DNA of 64,000 nucleotides. It comes from Neoarius graeffei. Taxonomy: Eukaryota; Chordata; Actinopteri; Siluriformes; Ariidae. The stretch's first letter is position 1. The number at the start of each line of letters is the position of its first letter. The stretch covers positions 38,596,835-38,660,834 of the forward strand of contig NC_083589.1 of the NCBI RefSeq assembly GCF_027579695.1, read 5' to 3'. Made by a program: the position numbers and the translations under genes. Positions 35,983 to 47,337 of the stretch are shown here, one piece after another. The notes under the pieces are model-generated. The model worked only from the letters and a program-made list of their open reading frames with translations. It was not told where the DNA came from and did no database searches.

Positions 35983-36531
35983 TTATTTTAATTTCATAGT
36001 TACCGGTAGCATCCAGTATGCCGGCTGTTGTGTGACCGTTGTTCTTTCCCTCAGTCTCGTGGCCGCTTCAACATAAAACAACAGGGAAGCAACATGGGAG
36101 CAACATTCCCCAAGTCCAGCAATGCAGTTGCAATGTGCACACAAAATAGCATGTCTCTTGTCAAATACTATCCAGGGGTGTAGACTAGGCTGGGATAGTC
36201 TCTGCGAGTGTAACACTTTCCCTCTGATCACTTTTGTCTCTCCATCTTCAGCAGTCAACATCGACACATCGCGGACCCAACCGGACACAAATCTATCGTA
36301 TGCTTCCATGCTCTTGTAGTTCTGGAAATCCTTTAGTTCACAAAATGGACTTGGGTGAAACACTAGATAGTTCACAAGATCGATGTATGTCACATGTGGC
36401 AACAAGCTGGGGTCAGCTTTCCATTCCTTCTCACTAACAGTGTATGGATCTACATTCCCAATGAAACGTACCTTCTCAGCATAACGCTCCCGTGCCTGCT
36501 TATCCAAACTTTCACAGTAGTGCTCCATCAC
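35983..36531 (-). pseudogene. SWIM zinc-finger exon of a YqaJ-nuclease-type gene
   Basis: The minus-strand frame contains YIDLVNYLVFHPSPF, ESLEAYDRF-like text (SMEAYDRFVSGWVRDV) and CAHCNCIAGLGECCSHVAS, a CxC...CxH SWIM finger, ending PAYWMLP. A GTAACT donor lies at about 36002. In fish this arrangement precedes a YqaJ-like exonuclease domain in repeated genes; that domain is absent here. Convergent with the THAP exon. The first ATG is at 36528. Confidence 0.65.
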
Positions 36532-36540
36532 TTCAGATGT

Positions 36541-36739
36541 CTAAATTAGAGTCACCAGTTAACCTAACCTGTATGTCTTTGGACTGTGGGGGAAACCGGA
36601 GCACCCGGAGGGAACCCACGCAGACACGGGGAGAACATGCAAACTCCACACAGAAAGGCCCTTGCCGGCCACGGGGCTCGAACCTGGACCTTCTTGCTGT
36701 GAGGCGACAGCGCTAACCACTACACCACCGTGCCGCCCC
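36541..36739 (-). mobile_element. V-SINE-type SINE, 3'-truncated
   Basis: Only the tRNA-like head and core remain; the 3' half stops abruptly at 36541 beside the SWIM exon. No target duplication was found, so a later deletion or rearrangement removed the tail. Confidence 0.8.
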
Positions 36740-36819
36740 CAAATAGATTTATTTAATCAATTAATTATTTATGGAGTAGTTTATAAATTGCAATATTCTA
36801 TCCCTCTCTTCCTGTCTAG

Positions 36820-37804
36820 TCAAGCCAGGCTCTTGTGGCAGGTGAGGTTCAAGAGAGTGAAGACACAGTAGATTACTTTTCACGACCAGAGCCTGGTAGG
36901 ATGCAAGCGTTTTTAATGCATCATCCCAAACAAGATGCTACAAACGCAATTGTAAAGAGGGTGTTCACTAACAAAGATGGCACAAGCAGGAAGTGGCTGA
37001 CGTACTGTAATCAACATCATGCTTTATTCTGTTTTGTATGCTTGGCTTTTAGCAAGACTACTGATTTCAGCATATTCATAACTGGGATGTCAGACTGGAG
37101 ACATGCCCACCAGAGAGCTGTAGAGCATGAAAAAAGCATGGCACATAGAGCCTGTGCTGAAGCTTATTTCTTAAACTGTTCAGAAGCTGACATAAACAGT
37201 CTGCTTAGGGGAAGACAGCTAACTGTTCACAGAGAGCAGATCAAGAGGAGGTGCCAGGTCTTAGAGCATGTTGTTGAAGTTGTCCAAGTAATAGGGAAGA
37301 GGGGCCTGAGCTACAGACATGAAGAGAATGAGGCTGCGTATACTTTGGAGGACAGTAGCCTTGACCATGGTAATTTTCTGGAACTGATTATTTTACTGGG
37401 GAAATATGATGTGGCCTTGAAAGAGCATCTCAGTGAAGTAATTGACAAAAGCAGAAAACACCATGAATCAGCATCAGGCTCAAGAGGAAGGGGTTCCCTT
37501 GTCACTCTACTGTCTAAATCAACTGTTAACTCAGTGATTGACACAATACTAAAGTTGATCAAAGAGAACATTGCCACAGAAATCCTAAAAGCTGGAATGT
37601 TTTCTGTCCAACTGGACACCACACAAGACATTACAGCACAAGACCAATGCTCAGTTGTCCTGAGGTATGTGACTGATACCATAAATGAGAGGCTTGTTGC
37701 TGTGGTCAGATGCAGTGCATCTACAGGAGAGGCATTTGTTCAGTTGCTGGTTCAGGATACTCATTCACCATTGTTCACGAGATTGACAGGCATTTGGGTT
37801 CTGG
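36820..37804 (+). pseudogene. hAT (ZMYM/TTF-DUF4371-type) transposase N-terminal exon
   Basis: The exon opens after CCTGTCTAG and closes at GTAAGT. Residues after VDYFSRPEPG show a TTF-type zinc finger (CNQHHALFCFVCLAFSK, WRHAHQRAVEHEKSMAHRAC). A DUF4371-like segment follows, with FSVQLDTTQDITAQDQCSVV holding the expected first catalytic Asp. The rest of the catalytic core and the dimerisation domain are absent. Open for 328 codons without damage. Confidence 0.8.
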
Positions 37805-37859
37805 GTAAGTATAGATCGATCTGATTTTTTAGAAATTAATATTTAATGACAATTTCGTT

Positions 37860-38832
37860 ATTTATATGTCTGCCATTCATTTAGGATGCCATTTGAGAGG
37901 ATTTTGTCATAGATATTCAGGGGTCATAAGTCATGATTCAGCAAGTAAGTGCACAATGCATTTATGTGCCTATTTATCTGGCTTTCCCAATGTTTTTCCA
38001 GTTAGTAGTCTTTGTAATGCTTTCATGTACATGACACATCTATTCTATCATCTATTAATCTTCATCATCTATTCTAACATTTATTAACACTATTTGAAGC
38101 TGTCATTTAAAAGTGAGTGTAAATTTGTTCATGTCTGTAGTGTGTAGGTGTGTCCAAGTAGCAGATTGGACTGAAGACTGCAGATAAGGTCGGTTCCTCC
38201 CAGCTTGCTATCTCTCATTGCACTTGTTTAAGTATGTTTTCCATGAAGCAATGTACATTTTTTTTTTTTTACGGTTGGAAGGGAGCCCCCAGAAGCTGGG
38301 AGGAACCGATCTTATCTGCAGTCTTCAGTCCAATCTGCTACTTGGACACACCTACACACTACAGACATGAACAGCTTCTGGGGGCTCTCTTCCAACCATG
38401 CCCCATTGTGTGCAAAAAGCATTTTAAATAAATCATTGACTGCACAGTTACTGTGCATTTGTTGGTGTTTTTTGAGGGCCGGGAATTCATGCTTTAAATG
38501 TTGCACCATTTCCCCTTGGCCAGGATGTAACAACCGTAAAAAAAATGTACATTGCTTCACAGAAAACATACTTAAACAAGTGCAATGAGAGATAGCAACC
38601 TGGCCCCAACCAGTGTGTTTGGCTTCCCGTAAAGACAGCACACACACAAACTGCAGAGGGACAGACAGACAGACTAACAGACGGGGTCATTGCAATACCT
38701 GGCCAAACCTCCTCCGGGGGGGCAGGTTACTAGTCGTTTGTACTTGGGTAATTATGAGCCTGTCGAAGTCTTAATATTGGCCTGCCTAGGTCAAAAATGT
38801 CCGGCTCGTTTTTTTGTCTCAGTCCAGCCCTG
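37860..38832 (+). mobile_element. hAT element B, 3' terminal part
   Basis: The right end read inward is CAGGGCTGGACTGAGAC, a hAT-type terminus at 38832. Its orientation agrees with the transposase exon at 36820-37804. The left terminus was not found. Confidence 0.55.
38127..38598. repeat. Interlocked inverted repeats
   Basis: Three pairs: 38127-38206 with 38293-38372 (80 bp, one mismatch); 38205-38277 with 38531-38598 (about 68-73 bp); 38274-38297 with 38372-38396 (one mismatch). The first two pairs interleave rather than nest. Confidence 0.9.
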
Positions 38833-39518
38833 GTCAGCGGAGGCATGATCGAGCATCAGCTGTGGGCAGTGAAGAATCAGGTAGATCCAGCAGGTAACAC
38901 GTCATGAGTTTCACCTGTGTTTGATTACTGGCAATTTATTTATGCATTTCTATACATTAGTTATGTCCCTAAAGATCATAGATGTGTTCTCTATATACAC
39001 TGAAATAAATAAAATGTTGTAAAACTTTTTTTTTTTTTAATGAAGTGCTCACATTGACTCAGTATAATAATTTAGGTTACAGGTTAAGCTGAATAAATTA
39101 TTTACATTGAGTCAGTCAAATATTGTGTGATCATTCACTTCAATTTTTTTGTTGATCCAACATTTCATGTTTTGTTTATTTATTTTTTTCAGTGTATGCC
39201 TATCCCATGCATATTAAAAATAGTCCAAGTATTTTTATGCTGTGAATTACCTGTAATTGCATAAAAAGCCTCTTTCATTTTTAGAATGCTTAAAAGGTGC
39301 TGACTGCAAAGTCATCTGATTTTTTTTTTTTTTGTGCCTGGCCTTTTCCTATGTCTCACAAGAACAATATCATGCAAATGAGATGTCAGAATGATTTTGA
39401 TGTGCTGAGAGTCACGTTCCTCTATTTTGGGACAGAATATCCTACCTCTTGGAGCCAAACAGTATGGCCCCACAGAAATAGCCAAACCCGAGTCACTTGA
39501 ACTAATTAGCATAACTAT
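38833..39518. other. Non-coding stretch
   Basis: 38833-38930 may be retrotransposon leader/LTR sequence. The rest is AT-rich with no recognised element. Confidence 0.3.
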
Positions 39519-40247
39519 GACCCCGTCCACACGTAGCCGGGTATCTGCTAAATCGAAGATATTTTTCTACGTTTTGGCCTGTCTTCCACATGAAAACACA
39601 TCAAAAACGAATATTTAAAAAAACTCCGGGCAAAGTGAAGATTTTTGAAAACTCTGTGTATGCCTTTTCGTGTAGACAGAGATAACTGGAGTTTTGCGTT
39701 TTAGAACGTCACAATCTGCGCCAAAAAAATGACAACAAATCTGCCCTGACGTCAAACGTGCGACCTTTGTTTACTGCAGAAGCCAGATTAAGCATGGACA
39801 AAGAGTAATGGATCAGAGTAGTGCCTTGAAAGCGTTAATTATTGTGCAGGTGCTATTTACATGTTTAATTTTAGAAGCCCAACTACTGACAAGATTCCCA
39901 ATCAATGTTTTCTTGTGTCTTTTGAAGTTTATACTCCAAAATTGTGTTTAGAAGCAATTCTGTCTCCGAGTCTGTCCAGACGAACAAGCTTGGCACCATG
40001 TTTTATGTTTAGGCGGAAGTGACGCCAACAGAGGGCTATTCTGATGTGATTAGGGGGTAGGATTTGGGGAAATAATGCCATCTACAGGTTTGGAATGCTT
40101 ATGAATGTGATTGAAAACGCAGATGTTCGGTTATGTGTGGAAGGGATTTTTTTTCAAAGACGAGGTGGTGTGGATAAAACATTTTTATAAACGGAGGGGG
40201 GGAAAATGTTCAGTTTTAAAAATACCCGGCTACATGTGTACATGGCC
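39519..40247. mobile_element. MITE with TAT-flanked inverted repeats (Harbinger-like)
   Basis: Left end GACCCCGTCCACACGTAGCC and right end, read inward, GGCCATGTACACATGTAGCC. Both continue GGGTAT. TAT flanks both sides (39516-39518 and 40248-40250). 729 bp, no coding capacity. A 3-bp duplication would suit PIF/Harbinger, but the class is inferred. Confidence 0.65.
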
Positions 40248-40849
40248 TATGAAACTGTGTCATACCAAGATGGCGATGCACAGAAAACATTGTGACTCTG
40301 CATCGACCTCAGAGAGTTTTGAGTTGCAGGGATGTAATTTGTGGTTGACATTCATGAAGAGATCCATGACACAAAAGATGAATATATCTTTTCTCTTTTA
40401 CTGCTTTTGTGTTATCGTTTCTTTCTCTGTAAGAGCAAAACATTAGGTGTATAACTCCATACTCGCTACCGTGGAGTCGAGCCCATGCATTATAAGGATA
40501 AGATAGTTAAGCACTAGCTAGAATGATTTAGTTATCTCTCCAGAAAAATGATGTCATCTAACCTTGCTGTATCTTGCAGTTGCACTCACTAGGCAGGCTT
40601 TCCTTTTCTTTTCTGCTTGGCTTTTAGCTTGCAGGAGAGCGGAGTCCGCCATGTTTACCCATGCCGACTTGTTTTGGTTAAAAGTAGGTCAAACGCCCAA
40701 CAGTGGTCACATGATATTGTTGCTCATTTGCTTTGGCAATCTCCGGAATCGTAAAATGCAGGACACATTAATTTTGGCAAAATGTTCACACACAGGATAC
40801 ACCCTGTGTGCAGCAGCGAAACATCTCGAAACTCCAACAGCAATAGAAA

Positions 40850-41225
40850 TGGGACACTTTGCCCAGAATTCAACTTTGCAGTCAGAACCTTTAAATAGCC
40901 AGAGAACACAAATGCATCCAACAGTTTAGCAAGAGCAAGTACCACCTTGTGAACTGCATGGCCTACAGTATTCTTACTCAGATGTTCAGCATCACTTATG
41001 GAATATATGAAGTGTCTGCTGGCAAAATATTTTAAAGTAAGGCACACTGTTCAATAGTGAGGGCATTACTCTGACAAATGGTATTGGAGATGTCTGACCC
41101 TAGAAGCCAGCAAAGATTCTGAATTTTCTCAGATGAGAATTGATATCTTTCATAGAGAACATCATCAGGGTAAGCTAGAGGATTTTGGTGGCCTCTAAAC
41201 ACCCTTGCCGAGTGAGCCTCTCACA
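40850..41225 (-). pseudogene. PIF/Harbinger (HARBI1-like) transposase N-terminal fragment
   Basis: Reads SARVFRGHQNPLAYPDDVLY, ERYQFSSEKIQNL, then after a frame change TLKYFASRHFIYSISDAEHL and SKNTVGHAVHKVVLALA. These match the N-terminal half of HARBI1-type transposases, upstream of the first catalytic Asp. The catalytic part was not found. Confidence 0.75.
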
Positions 41226-42187
41226 ATCCATGCACCAATGTTGACTGGGTCTTCCAAATGTACTGGCACTTTTCACAACAAAATTTTGAGTGGAGGGGTG
41301 GTGCTTACATATATAGGGTAACATCGGGTTACTCATGAAGATACCCTGCTTGGAGCAGTTTAGAGATGCGGCATAAGTTGCCATAACAGCATAACTCAGG
41401 TAAAACTTATCCACTTTTTGTAGCATGAGTTACTCGGAAATTTACACTCAGTTGCAAAGTTACTCTTGAACTTACCTGGATAAGCCAGTTACCTTGCTTT
41501 GTAGTACAGCCCCAAGGGCTCAAGCAAAGAGTTCAGCGTTATTCATTGTCTGAACAGTCGATCTAACAGGACACACCTGAGCAACAATAACCACCAGTCA
41601 CATGATCACTTGAAAAATGGGAAGATTCTAACAAAAGGTGCCATGTTCTAAGTGGTTTAACACACCTAGATGAAAGCAAAAATTCTGACCTGCCATGTCA
41701 TCTGACCTGCCATCTTTTTTGATCTCAAACCCAAATGTCTTCTCTGTATAGCAAAAACAAAAGAATTGGCCTTGTCATTCTAATACTTTCAAAGTTGGAC
41801 TGTATATTGGGGCACTCGTAAGTGATATGTTACTCTGATATGAAAACCGAGGAATTGTCTGTGCTCCACATAAATTGGAATGTGAAAATATTTATCAATG
41901 ATTACAAACCAATTGTCTTTGTTCTATGCCCACGTCTCATCTGGCAGGCATAGCATATGGAATGTCAGCATCTAAAAATGGTTTAAGTAAATAATACCCT
42001 GTGTACAGTGTGTTTACTAACCACTAGTCAGTTTTTATCAAGGTCCTATGCTCTAGTTGCAGTGCGGAAAACCATCCCCTGGTCAGCCATTTGATTTTAG
42101 AACTGATGCTGGGATCCCCTGGCAGTTTCTGTAAATCATGCTTTAGAAGCTTGAGTACATCCTGTTTAGGCACAAAACCACTTTTCA
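41226..42187. other. Anonymous non-coding stretch
   Basis: No recognised gene. It may contain more Harbinger debris near 41226-41430. Confidence 0.35.
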
Positions 42188-42588
42188 AATCAAAATCAAG
42201 TTTATTTGTATAGCGCTTTTAACAATAAACATTGTCGCAAAGCAGCTTTACAGAATTTGAACGACTTAAAACATGAGCTAATTTTATCCCTAATCTATCC
42301 CCAATGAGCAAGCCTGTGGCGACGGTGGCAAGGAAAAACTCCCTCAGACGACATGAGGAAGAAACCTCGAGAGGAACCAGACTCAGAAGGGAACCCATCC
42401 TCATTTGGGCAACAACAGACAGCCTGACTATAATATTAACAGTTTTAACAGGTATAACCCTCAACTGTCCACATGGGGCCGTCCTTCACAGGAGCGGTGC
42501 GATAAAACTCCGACCAGACACAGGGCAGCAGGATGGATCAAGCAGGTCTGAGGGGCAGAAGAGGCCAGCATCTCAATCCCAGGATCAA

Positions 42589-43061
42589 CATGTAACTCAG
42601 AGGGACAGATTGGGGGGGGGGGGGGGGGGGAAGAGAGAGAGAAAGAAAACACAGGTTGTTAGGTATGCCCTAAAAATGACAAGTATTAAATCTGTGTGGT
42701 AGGCTCGCAGAGACGAGAGTCTTTACATCAGGCATAACATAGAACAATGGCATGTTAATATGGTAAAAAATATCATGATCTGCTCTGGCTGGATGCTTGA
42801 TTGGGTGATGGGAGCACACTCCTCAGCAATGATGAGATGCAGATGGGACCCTTAGGGCTGGCCAAGACAATTCAGTTACATTTCACCAGGTCTGGGACAT
42901 GCGACAGAATGTCTGACGGCCGATTCCCTGCAGGCTACGATAGCCAGTCGAGGTCTCCACCCTCTCCACCAAAAGATTTCCTGTTGACTCCATGTAACTC
43001 AGAGGGACAGATTTGGGGTGGGGGGGAGGGAAAGAAAACACAGGTTGTTAGGTATGCCCAA
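42589..43061. repeat. Duplicated block in the LINE 3' UTR with a poly-G tract
   Basis: 42589-42668 and 42991-43061 share CATGTAACTCAGAGGGACAG and GAAAACACAGGTTGTTAGGT, about 400 bp apart. Between the shared parts are a 19-G run (42612-42630) in one copy and a broken G-run in the other. Confidence 0.85.
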
Positions 43062-43333
43062 TGTCACCTGAATAAGTAGGAGCAGTATACATATTGCACC
43101 AAGTACAAGCAGGGACTCCGGCAACTAACTATGACAGCATAACTAAAAGGAGAGAGCCAGAAGGTAACACAGGCATGAGGGAGCCCCGGGACATAAAGCA
43201 GCCAGCCACTACACCGTCAACAAACTCAAGTGAGCAAGCGAGTGGGGACTGACAGCATCCATACATCCCAGTTTACCAAAACACTCTATGTCTGAGGACC
43301 CTCCAGATCTACTCCTTTACCTCATAAACACCA

Positions 43334-45040
43334 TTAACAAAAGGCTTGACTAAACAGATATGTTTTCAGCCTAGACTTAAATGCTGAGACTGTGTCTGAT
43401 TCCCGAATATTACTTGGAAGGCTGTTCCATAACTGTGGGGCTTTGTAAGAAAAGGCTCTGCCCCCTGATGTAGCCTTCACTATACGAGGTACCAGCAGAT
43501 AGCCTGCACCTTTTGATCTAAGTAGGTGTGGCGGGTCATAGAGGAGCAGAAGTTCACTCAGGTACTGTGGTGCGAGACCATTTAGTGCTTTAAAGCTCAA
43601 TAGTAGTATTTTATAATCAATACGAAATTTGATTGGGAGCCAATGCATTGTGGATAAGACAGGCGTGATGTGGTCATATTTTCTAGTTCTAGTAAGGACT
43701 CTTGCTGCTGCATTTTGAACTAACTGGAGCTTGTTTATGCACTTATTGGAACATCCAGACAGTAAGGCATTACAATAATCCAACCTGGAGGTAACGAAAG
43801 CATGGACTAGTTTTTCTGCATCATGCAATGACATTAAATTTCTTATCTTTGCAATATTTCTGAGATGAAAGAAAGCTATCCGGGTGATGTTATCAATGTG
43901 AGTTTCGAATGAGAGACTGGGGTCAATAATCACTCCAAGGTCTTTTACTGCTGCACGTGAAGAAACAGAAAGGCCATCCAGAGTCACTGTGTAATCAGAA
44001 AACTTGCTTCTAGCTGTATGTGGTCCTAGCACAAGTACTTCAGTCTTGTCAGAGTTAAGCAGAAGGAAATTAATAAGCATCCAGTGTCTAATGTCCTTCA
44101 CACATTCCTCAGTTCTATTAAGCTGGTGTCTCTCATCAGGTTTTGCAGAGACATACAACTGTGTGTCATCAGCATAACAGTGGAAACTAATACAATGTTT
44201 ACGAATAATATCACCCAGAGGTAACATATATAGAGAAAAAAGCAGTGGACCCAAGACAGAACCTTGTGGAACACCAAACTTTACCTCGGTACGTCTAGAA
44301 ATATCACCATTTATATCAACATACTGATAACGATCAGTTAGATAAGACCTGAGCCAGGAGAGGGCCATTCCCTTAACTCCCACAACATTTTCTAGTCTAT
44401 CCAGAAGAATGGAATAATCAATGGTATCAAATGCTGCACTAAGGTCAAGCAACACAAGTAGCGAGACACAGCCCTGATCAGACGCCAACAGTAGGTCGTT
44501 TACTACTTTAACCAGTGCTGTCTCTGTGCTATGATGAGGTCTAAATCCTGACTGATACATTTCATGGATGTTATTCCTATGTAAATATGAGCATAACTGC
44601 TGTGCCACAGCTTTTTCAAGGATCTTGGAGATAAAGGGGAGGTTTGATATTGGCCGATAATTGGACAGCTGACAGGGATCAAGGTCAGGTTTTTTAATCA
44701 GGGGTTTGATAACTGCTAGTTTAAAGGATTTGGGTACATAGCCAATCATAAGAGAAGAATTTATTATTTTTAGAAGCAGTTCAATTACTCCAGGCATTAT
44801 CTGTTTGAATAGATGTGTCGGTAAGGGATCTAGTACGCAAGTTGAGGCTTTTGATGTAGAGATTAATGAAAGTAATTCAGTTTCTTTTAGGGGAGTAAAA
44901 CATTCTAACTGATGATCTGATACAGTTATATTGTTAACTACAAGGTCACTTTCATTGTCTAACCTTAAATTAGTAGTTTGAATTTTTTGTCGGATATTCT
45001 CAATTTTGTCATTAAAAAATTCATGAAGTCGTTGCTACTA
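43334..45040 (-). pseudogene. LINE ORF2, reverse transcriptase part
   Basis: Open from 44797 to the stop at 43334, and readable back to about 45020, where a frameshift in a T-rich run separates it from the endonuclease frame. Reverse transcriptase motifs: [18 protein letters not shown] (116-125), [13 protein letters not shown] (175-187) and the catalytic YADD (208-211). The C-terminal tail [20 protein letters not shown] is typical of L2/Rex-like LINEs. Confidence 0.9.
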
Positions 45041-45204
45041 CATACTGCAGGTGTGCATGTGTTGATAGTGGACTTATTCCTGGTTAATTTTGCTACAGTA
45101 TTAAATAGGAATCTAGGATTATTTTTGTTATCTTCTATTAGGGAGGAGAAATATGTTGATCTCGCAGCACTAAGAGCTTTTCTATACTTCAGGAAGCTCT
45201 CCTT

Positions 45205-46311
45205 CTAAGCTAATTTGAACACTACCAATTTTGTTTGACGCCATTTACATTCCAATTTTTGAGTGGTCTGTTTTAATGTGCGGGTGTCATCATTATACCA
45301 GGGTGCTAATTTTTTGTCTCTGACCATTTTCCTTTTTAGAGGAGCTACATTATCTAAAGTATGGCGGAATGTTGACTCTAAGCATTCAGTTGCCTGATCA
45401 AGTTCTGCAGGGGCTGACAGTGACCCAATCAAAGTTGATAACTCTGGGAGATCATTTATAAAGCTCTGTGCAGTAGTTGATGTGAAAGTACGTTTAATAC
45501 AGTAGCGTGGTGAGGTGCATATATTATTACTCAGAGATATTTTGAATGAGATAAGACAATGATCTGAGATAACTTCAGACTGTGGAAGTATGACTATGTT
45601 GTCTACGTTTAACCCGAACGTTAGTATTAGATCGAGGGTGTGACCACCATTATGGGTTGGTCCTATGACATTCTGCTTAATCCTGACTGAATCTAAGATG
45701 GACACAAATGCTGTTTTTAAAGGGTCTTCTGGGTTATCGAAGTGAATATTAAAATCTCCGACAACTAAAGCTTTGTCTAAGGAAATAACCAGATCTGAGA
45801 TAAAATCTGCAAATTCAGAAAGAAACTCAGAATATGGCCCCGGGGGCCTGTAAATAATAATCAATGGAATTAACTGGGTAGACTTATTTTTCAAGGCTAC
45901 ATACATTATATGAGTATGAAGAACTTCAAATGTATTAAATTTATAACCAGGTTTTTGTGTTACACCTAGATAATCGCTATAAATAACCGCGACGCCTCCT
46001 CCTCTGCCAGTTAGACGAGGCTGGTGTATATAACTGTATCCAGGAGGACTCACTTCATTTAATGCTATATATTCATTTGGCTTAATCCATGTTTCTGTTA
46101 AACACAGTACATTAAACTCCTGATCAGTAATGAGTTCATTAACCATTAGCGCTTTAGATGTAAGAGATCTAATATTTAATAGCCCCACCTTTAGATCAAA
46201 GGTGCTGGCAGCAGCTGTACAGTCAGTATGATCTAATTTTATATTGATTAGGTTACTGGAACAAACTCTCTGAAAATTTCTACCTTTTTGTTGAGCTCGG
46301 GGAACAGACAC
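45205..46311 (-). pseudogene. LINE ORF2, endonuclease part
   Basis: 368 codons with APE-type endonuclease motifs: LLNIRS (44-49), LTETW (71-75), GDFNIH (185-190), THNGGHTLDLI (219-229) and SDH (249-251). It nicks target DNA to prime reverse transcription. The frame stops at TAG near 45205, where the reading continues in the same frame (KESFLKYRKALSAARST), so this looks like a single TGG-to-TAG change. Confidence 0.88.
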
Positions 46312-46407
46312 AGTCTCGATGTAGTGGGCCCTGAGTGACGACTCTGTGCAGCTAGCAGACAGTCAGTTTAGCCTGTTCGTCTGCTCCCTGGCCTTGGCTC
46401 TGGATTG

Positions 46408-47337
46408 TCAGAAATTAACTAGGCCTGTTCTGAGACTATGACCTATGCTGCAGGAAATGAGAGCAGCACCTTCCCGAGTGGGATGGATACCGTCCCGCCC
46501 TAACAGGCCAGCAGTGCCCTCAAAATTAGCCCAATTATCTATAAAGCCCACACTGTTTTCAGAGCACCACCTGGACAACCAGCAGTTCAGCAACCATAAC
46601 CTGCTGTAAGCTACATCGCCACATCGCATTGGGATGGGGCCAGAGCATACTACAGCATCGGACATCACCTTCGCTAATTTAAACACCTCTACAAAGTTAC
46701 TCTTAGTAACCTCAGACTGACAAAGGCGTATATCATTAGCTCCTGCATGGATAACTATCTTTGAGAACCTGTGCTTGCCTAGGACCCTAAGATTACCTGC
46801 TATGTCCGGCGCCCTGGCTCCCAGTATACACCTGACTAAAGCTGCTGGTGCCCCTAAAGGCTGAGCTAATTTCACATGCCGTATGATAGAGTCCCCTATA
46901 ACCAGAGCTCTTTCAGGTTTCTCAGTGGGTGCATCACTAAGGAGAGCAAACCTGTTCGACACGTGACGCGGAGAGGAGTGGTGCTCCCGTGGGCGAGCCT
47001 CAGCGGTAGCTTTGGCTCTACGCTTATGCCGCCGAGCCGTCACCCATTCGCCCCGCTGTAAGGGCTCTAATGCCGGAGTTGGGGGATTGCTAACTCCACC
47101 TAGGGCGTCCAGACTTTCCCTAACAGAAACTACACTGTTCTCACGCTCACTAACCTGCTCTAAAGCCTGGACACGCGTTTCTAGCACTGTAATCTTCTCC
47201 GTCAGAGAGCTAACTAATCTGCACTTATCACAAGTAAAGCTAATAAAGCTATCGCTAGTGACGGAGGAAGAATGACTAAACATCCTGCACTCAGCACACT
47301 GAACAGGCTGAAGGTGTGCCATGATGAAAAGATTCAT
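46408..47337 (-). CDS. LINE ORF1 protein: zinc finger, coiled coil, SGNH esterase
   Basis: 309 residues, ATG start, no internal damage. C14/C17 (CAEC) and C36/C39 (CDKC) form a PHD-like zinc-binding pair. A coiled coil (about 44-66) and a basic linker (102-125) follow. The C-terminal half is an esterase fold with GDS (148-150), GAND (199-202) and DGIHPT (D282, H285) as the SGNH catalytic blocks. In CR1/L2 elements such ORF1 proteins bind RNA or lipid as retrotransposition cofactors. About 96 bp separate it from ORF2. Confidence 0.88.
   Translation of the reverse strand: MNLFIMAHLQPVQCAECRMFSHSSSVTSDSFISFTCDKCRLVSSLTEKITVLETRVQALEQVSERENSVVSVRESLDALGGVSNPPTPALEPLQRGEWVTARRHKRRAKATAEARPREHHSSPRHVSNRFALLSDAPTEKPERALVIGDSIIRHVKLAQPLGAPAALVRCILGARAPDIAGNLRVLGKHRFSKIVIHAGANDIRLCQSEVTKSNFVEVFKLAKVMSDAVVCSGPIPMRCGDVAYSRLWLLNCWLSRWCSENSVGFIDNWANFEGTAGLLGRDGIHPTREGAALISCSIGHSLRTGLVNF

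Noticed and set aside
36022..36128. Splice junction linking the THAP exon to sequence read on the plus strand
   Set aside because: No phase-compatible exon with the rest of a THAP domain is present; the open sequence there is the SWIM exon on the other strand.
38833..38930. Gypsy gag start and primer-binding site to the right of the hAT block
   Set aside because: MPPLT-like codons and leader-like sequence are suggestive only; no LTR or target duplication could be fixed.
40564..40929. 121-residue plus-strand frame
   Set aside because: It is antisense to the HARBI1-like fragment region and has no family resemblance of its own.
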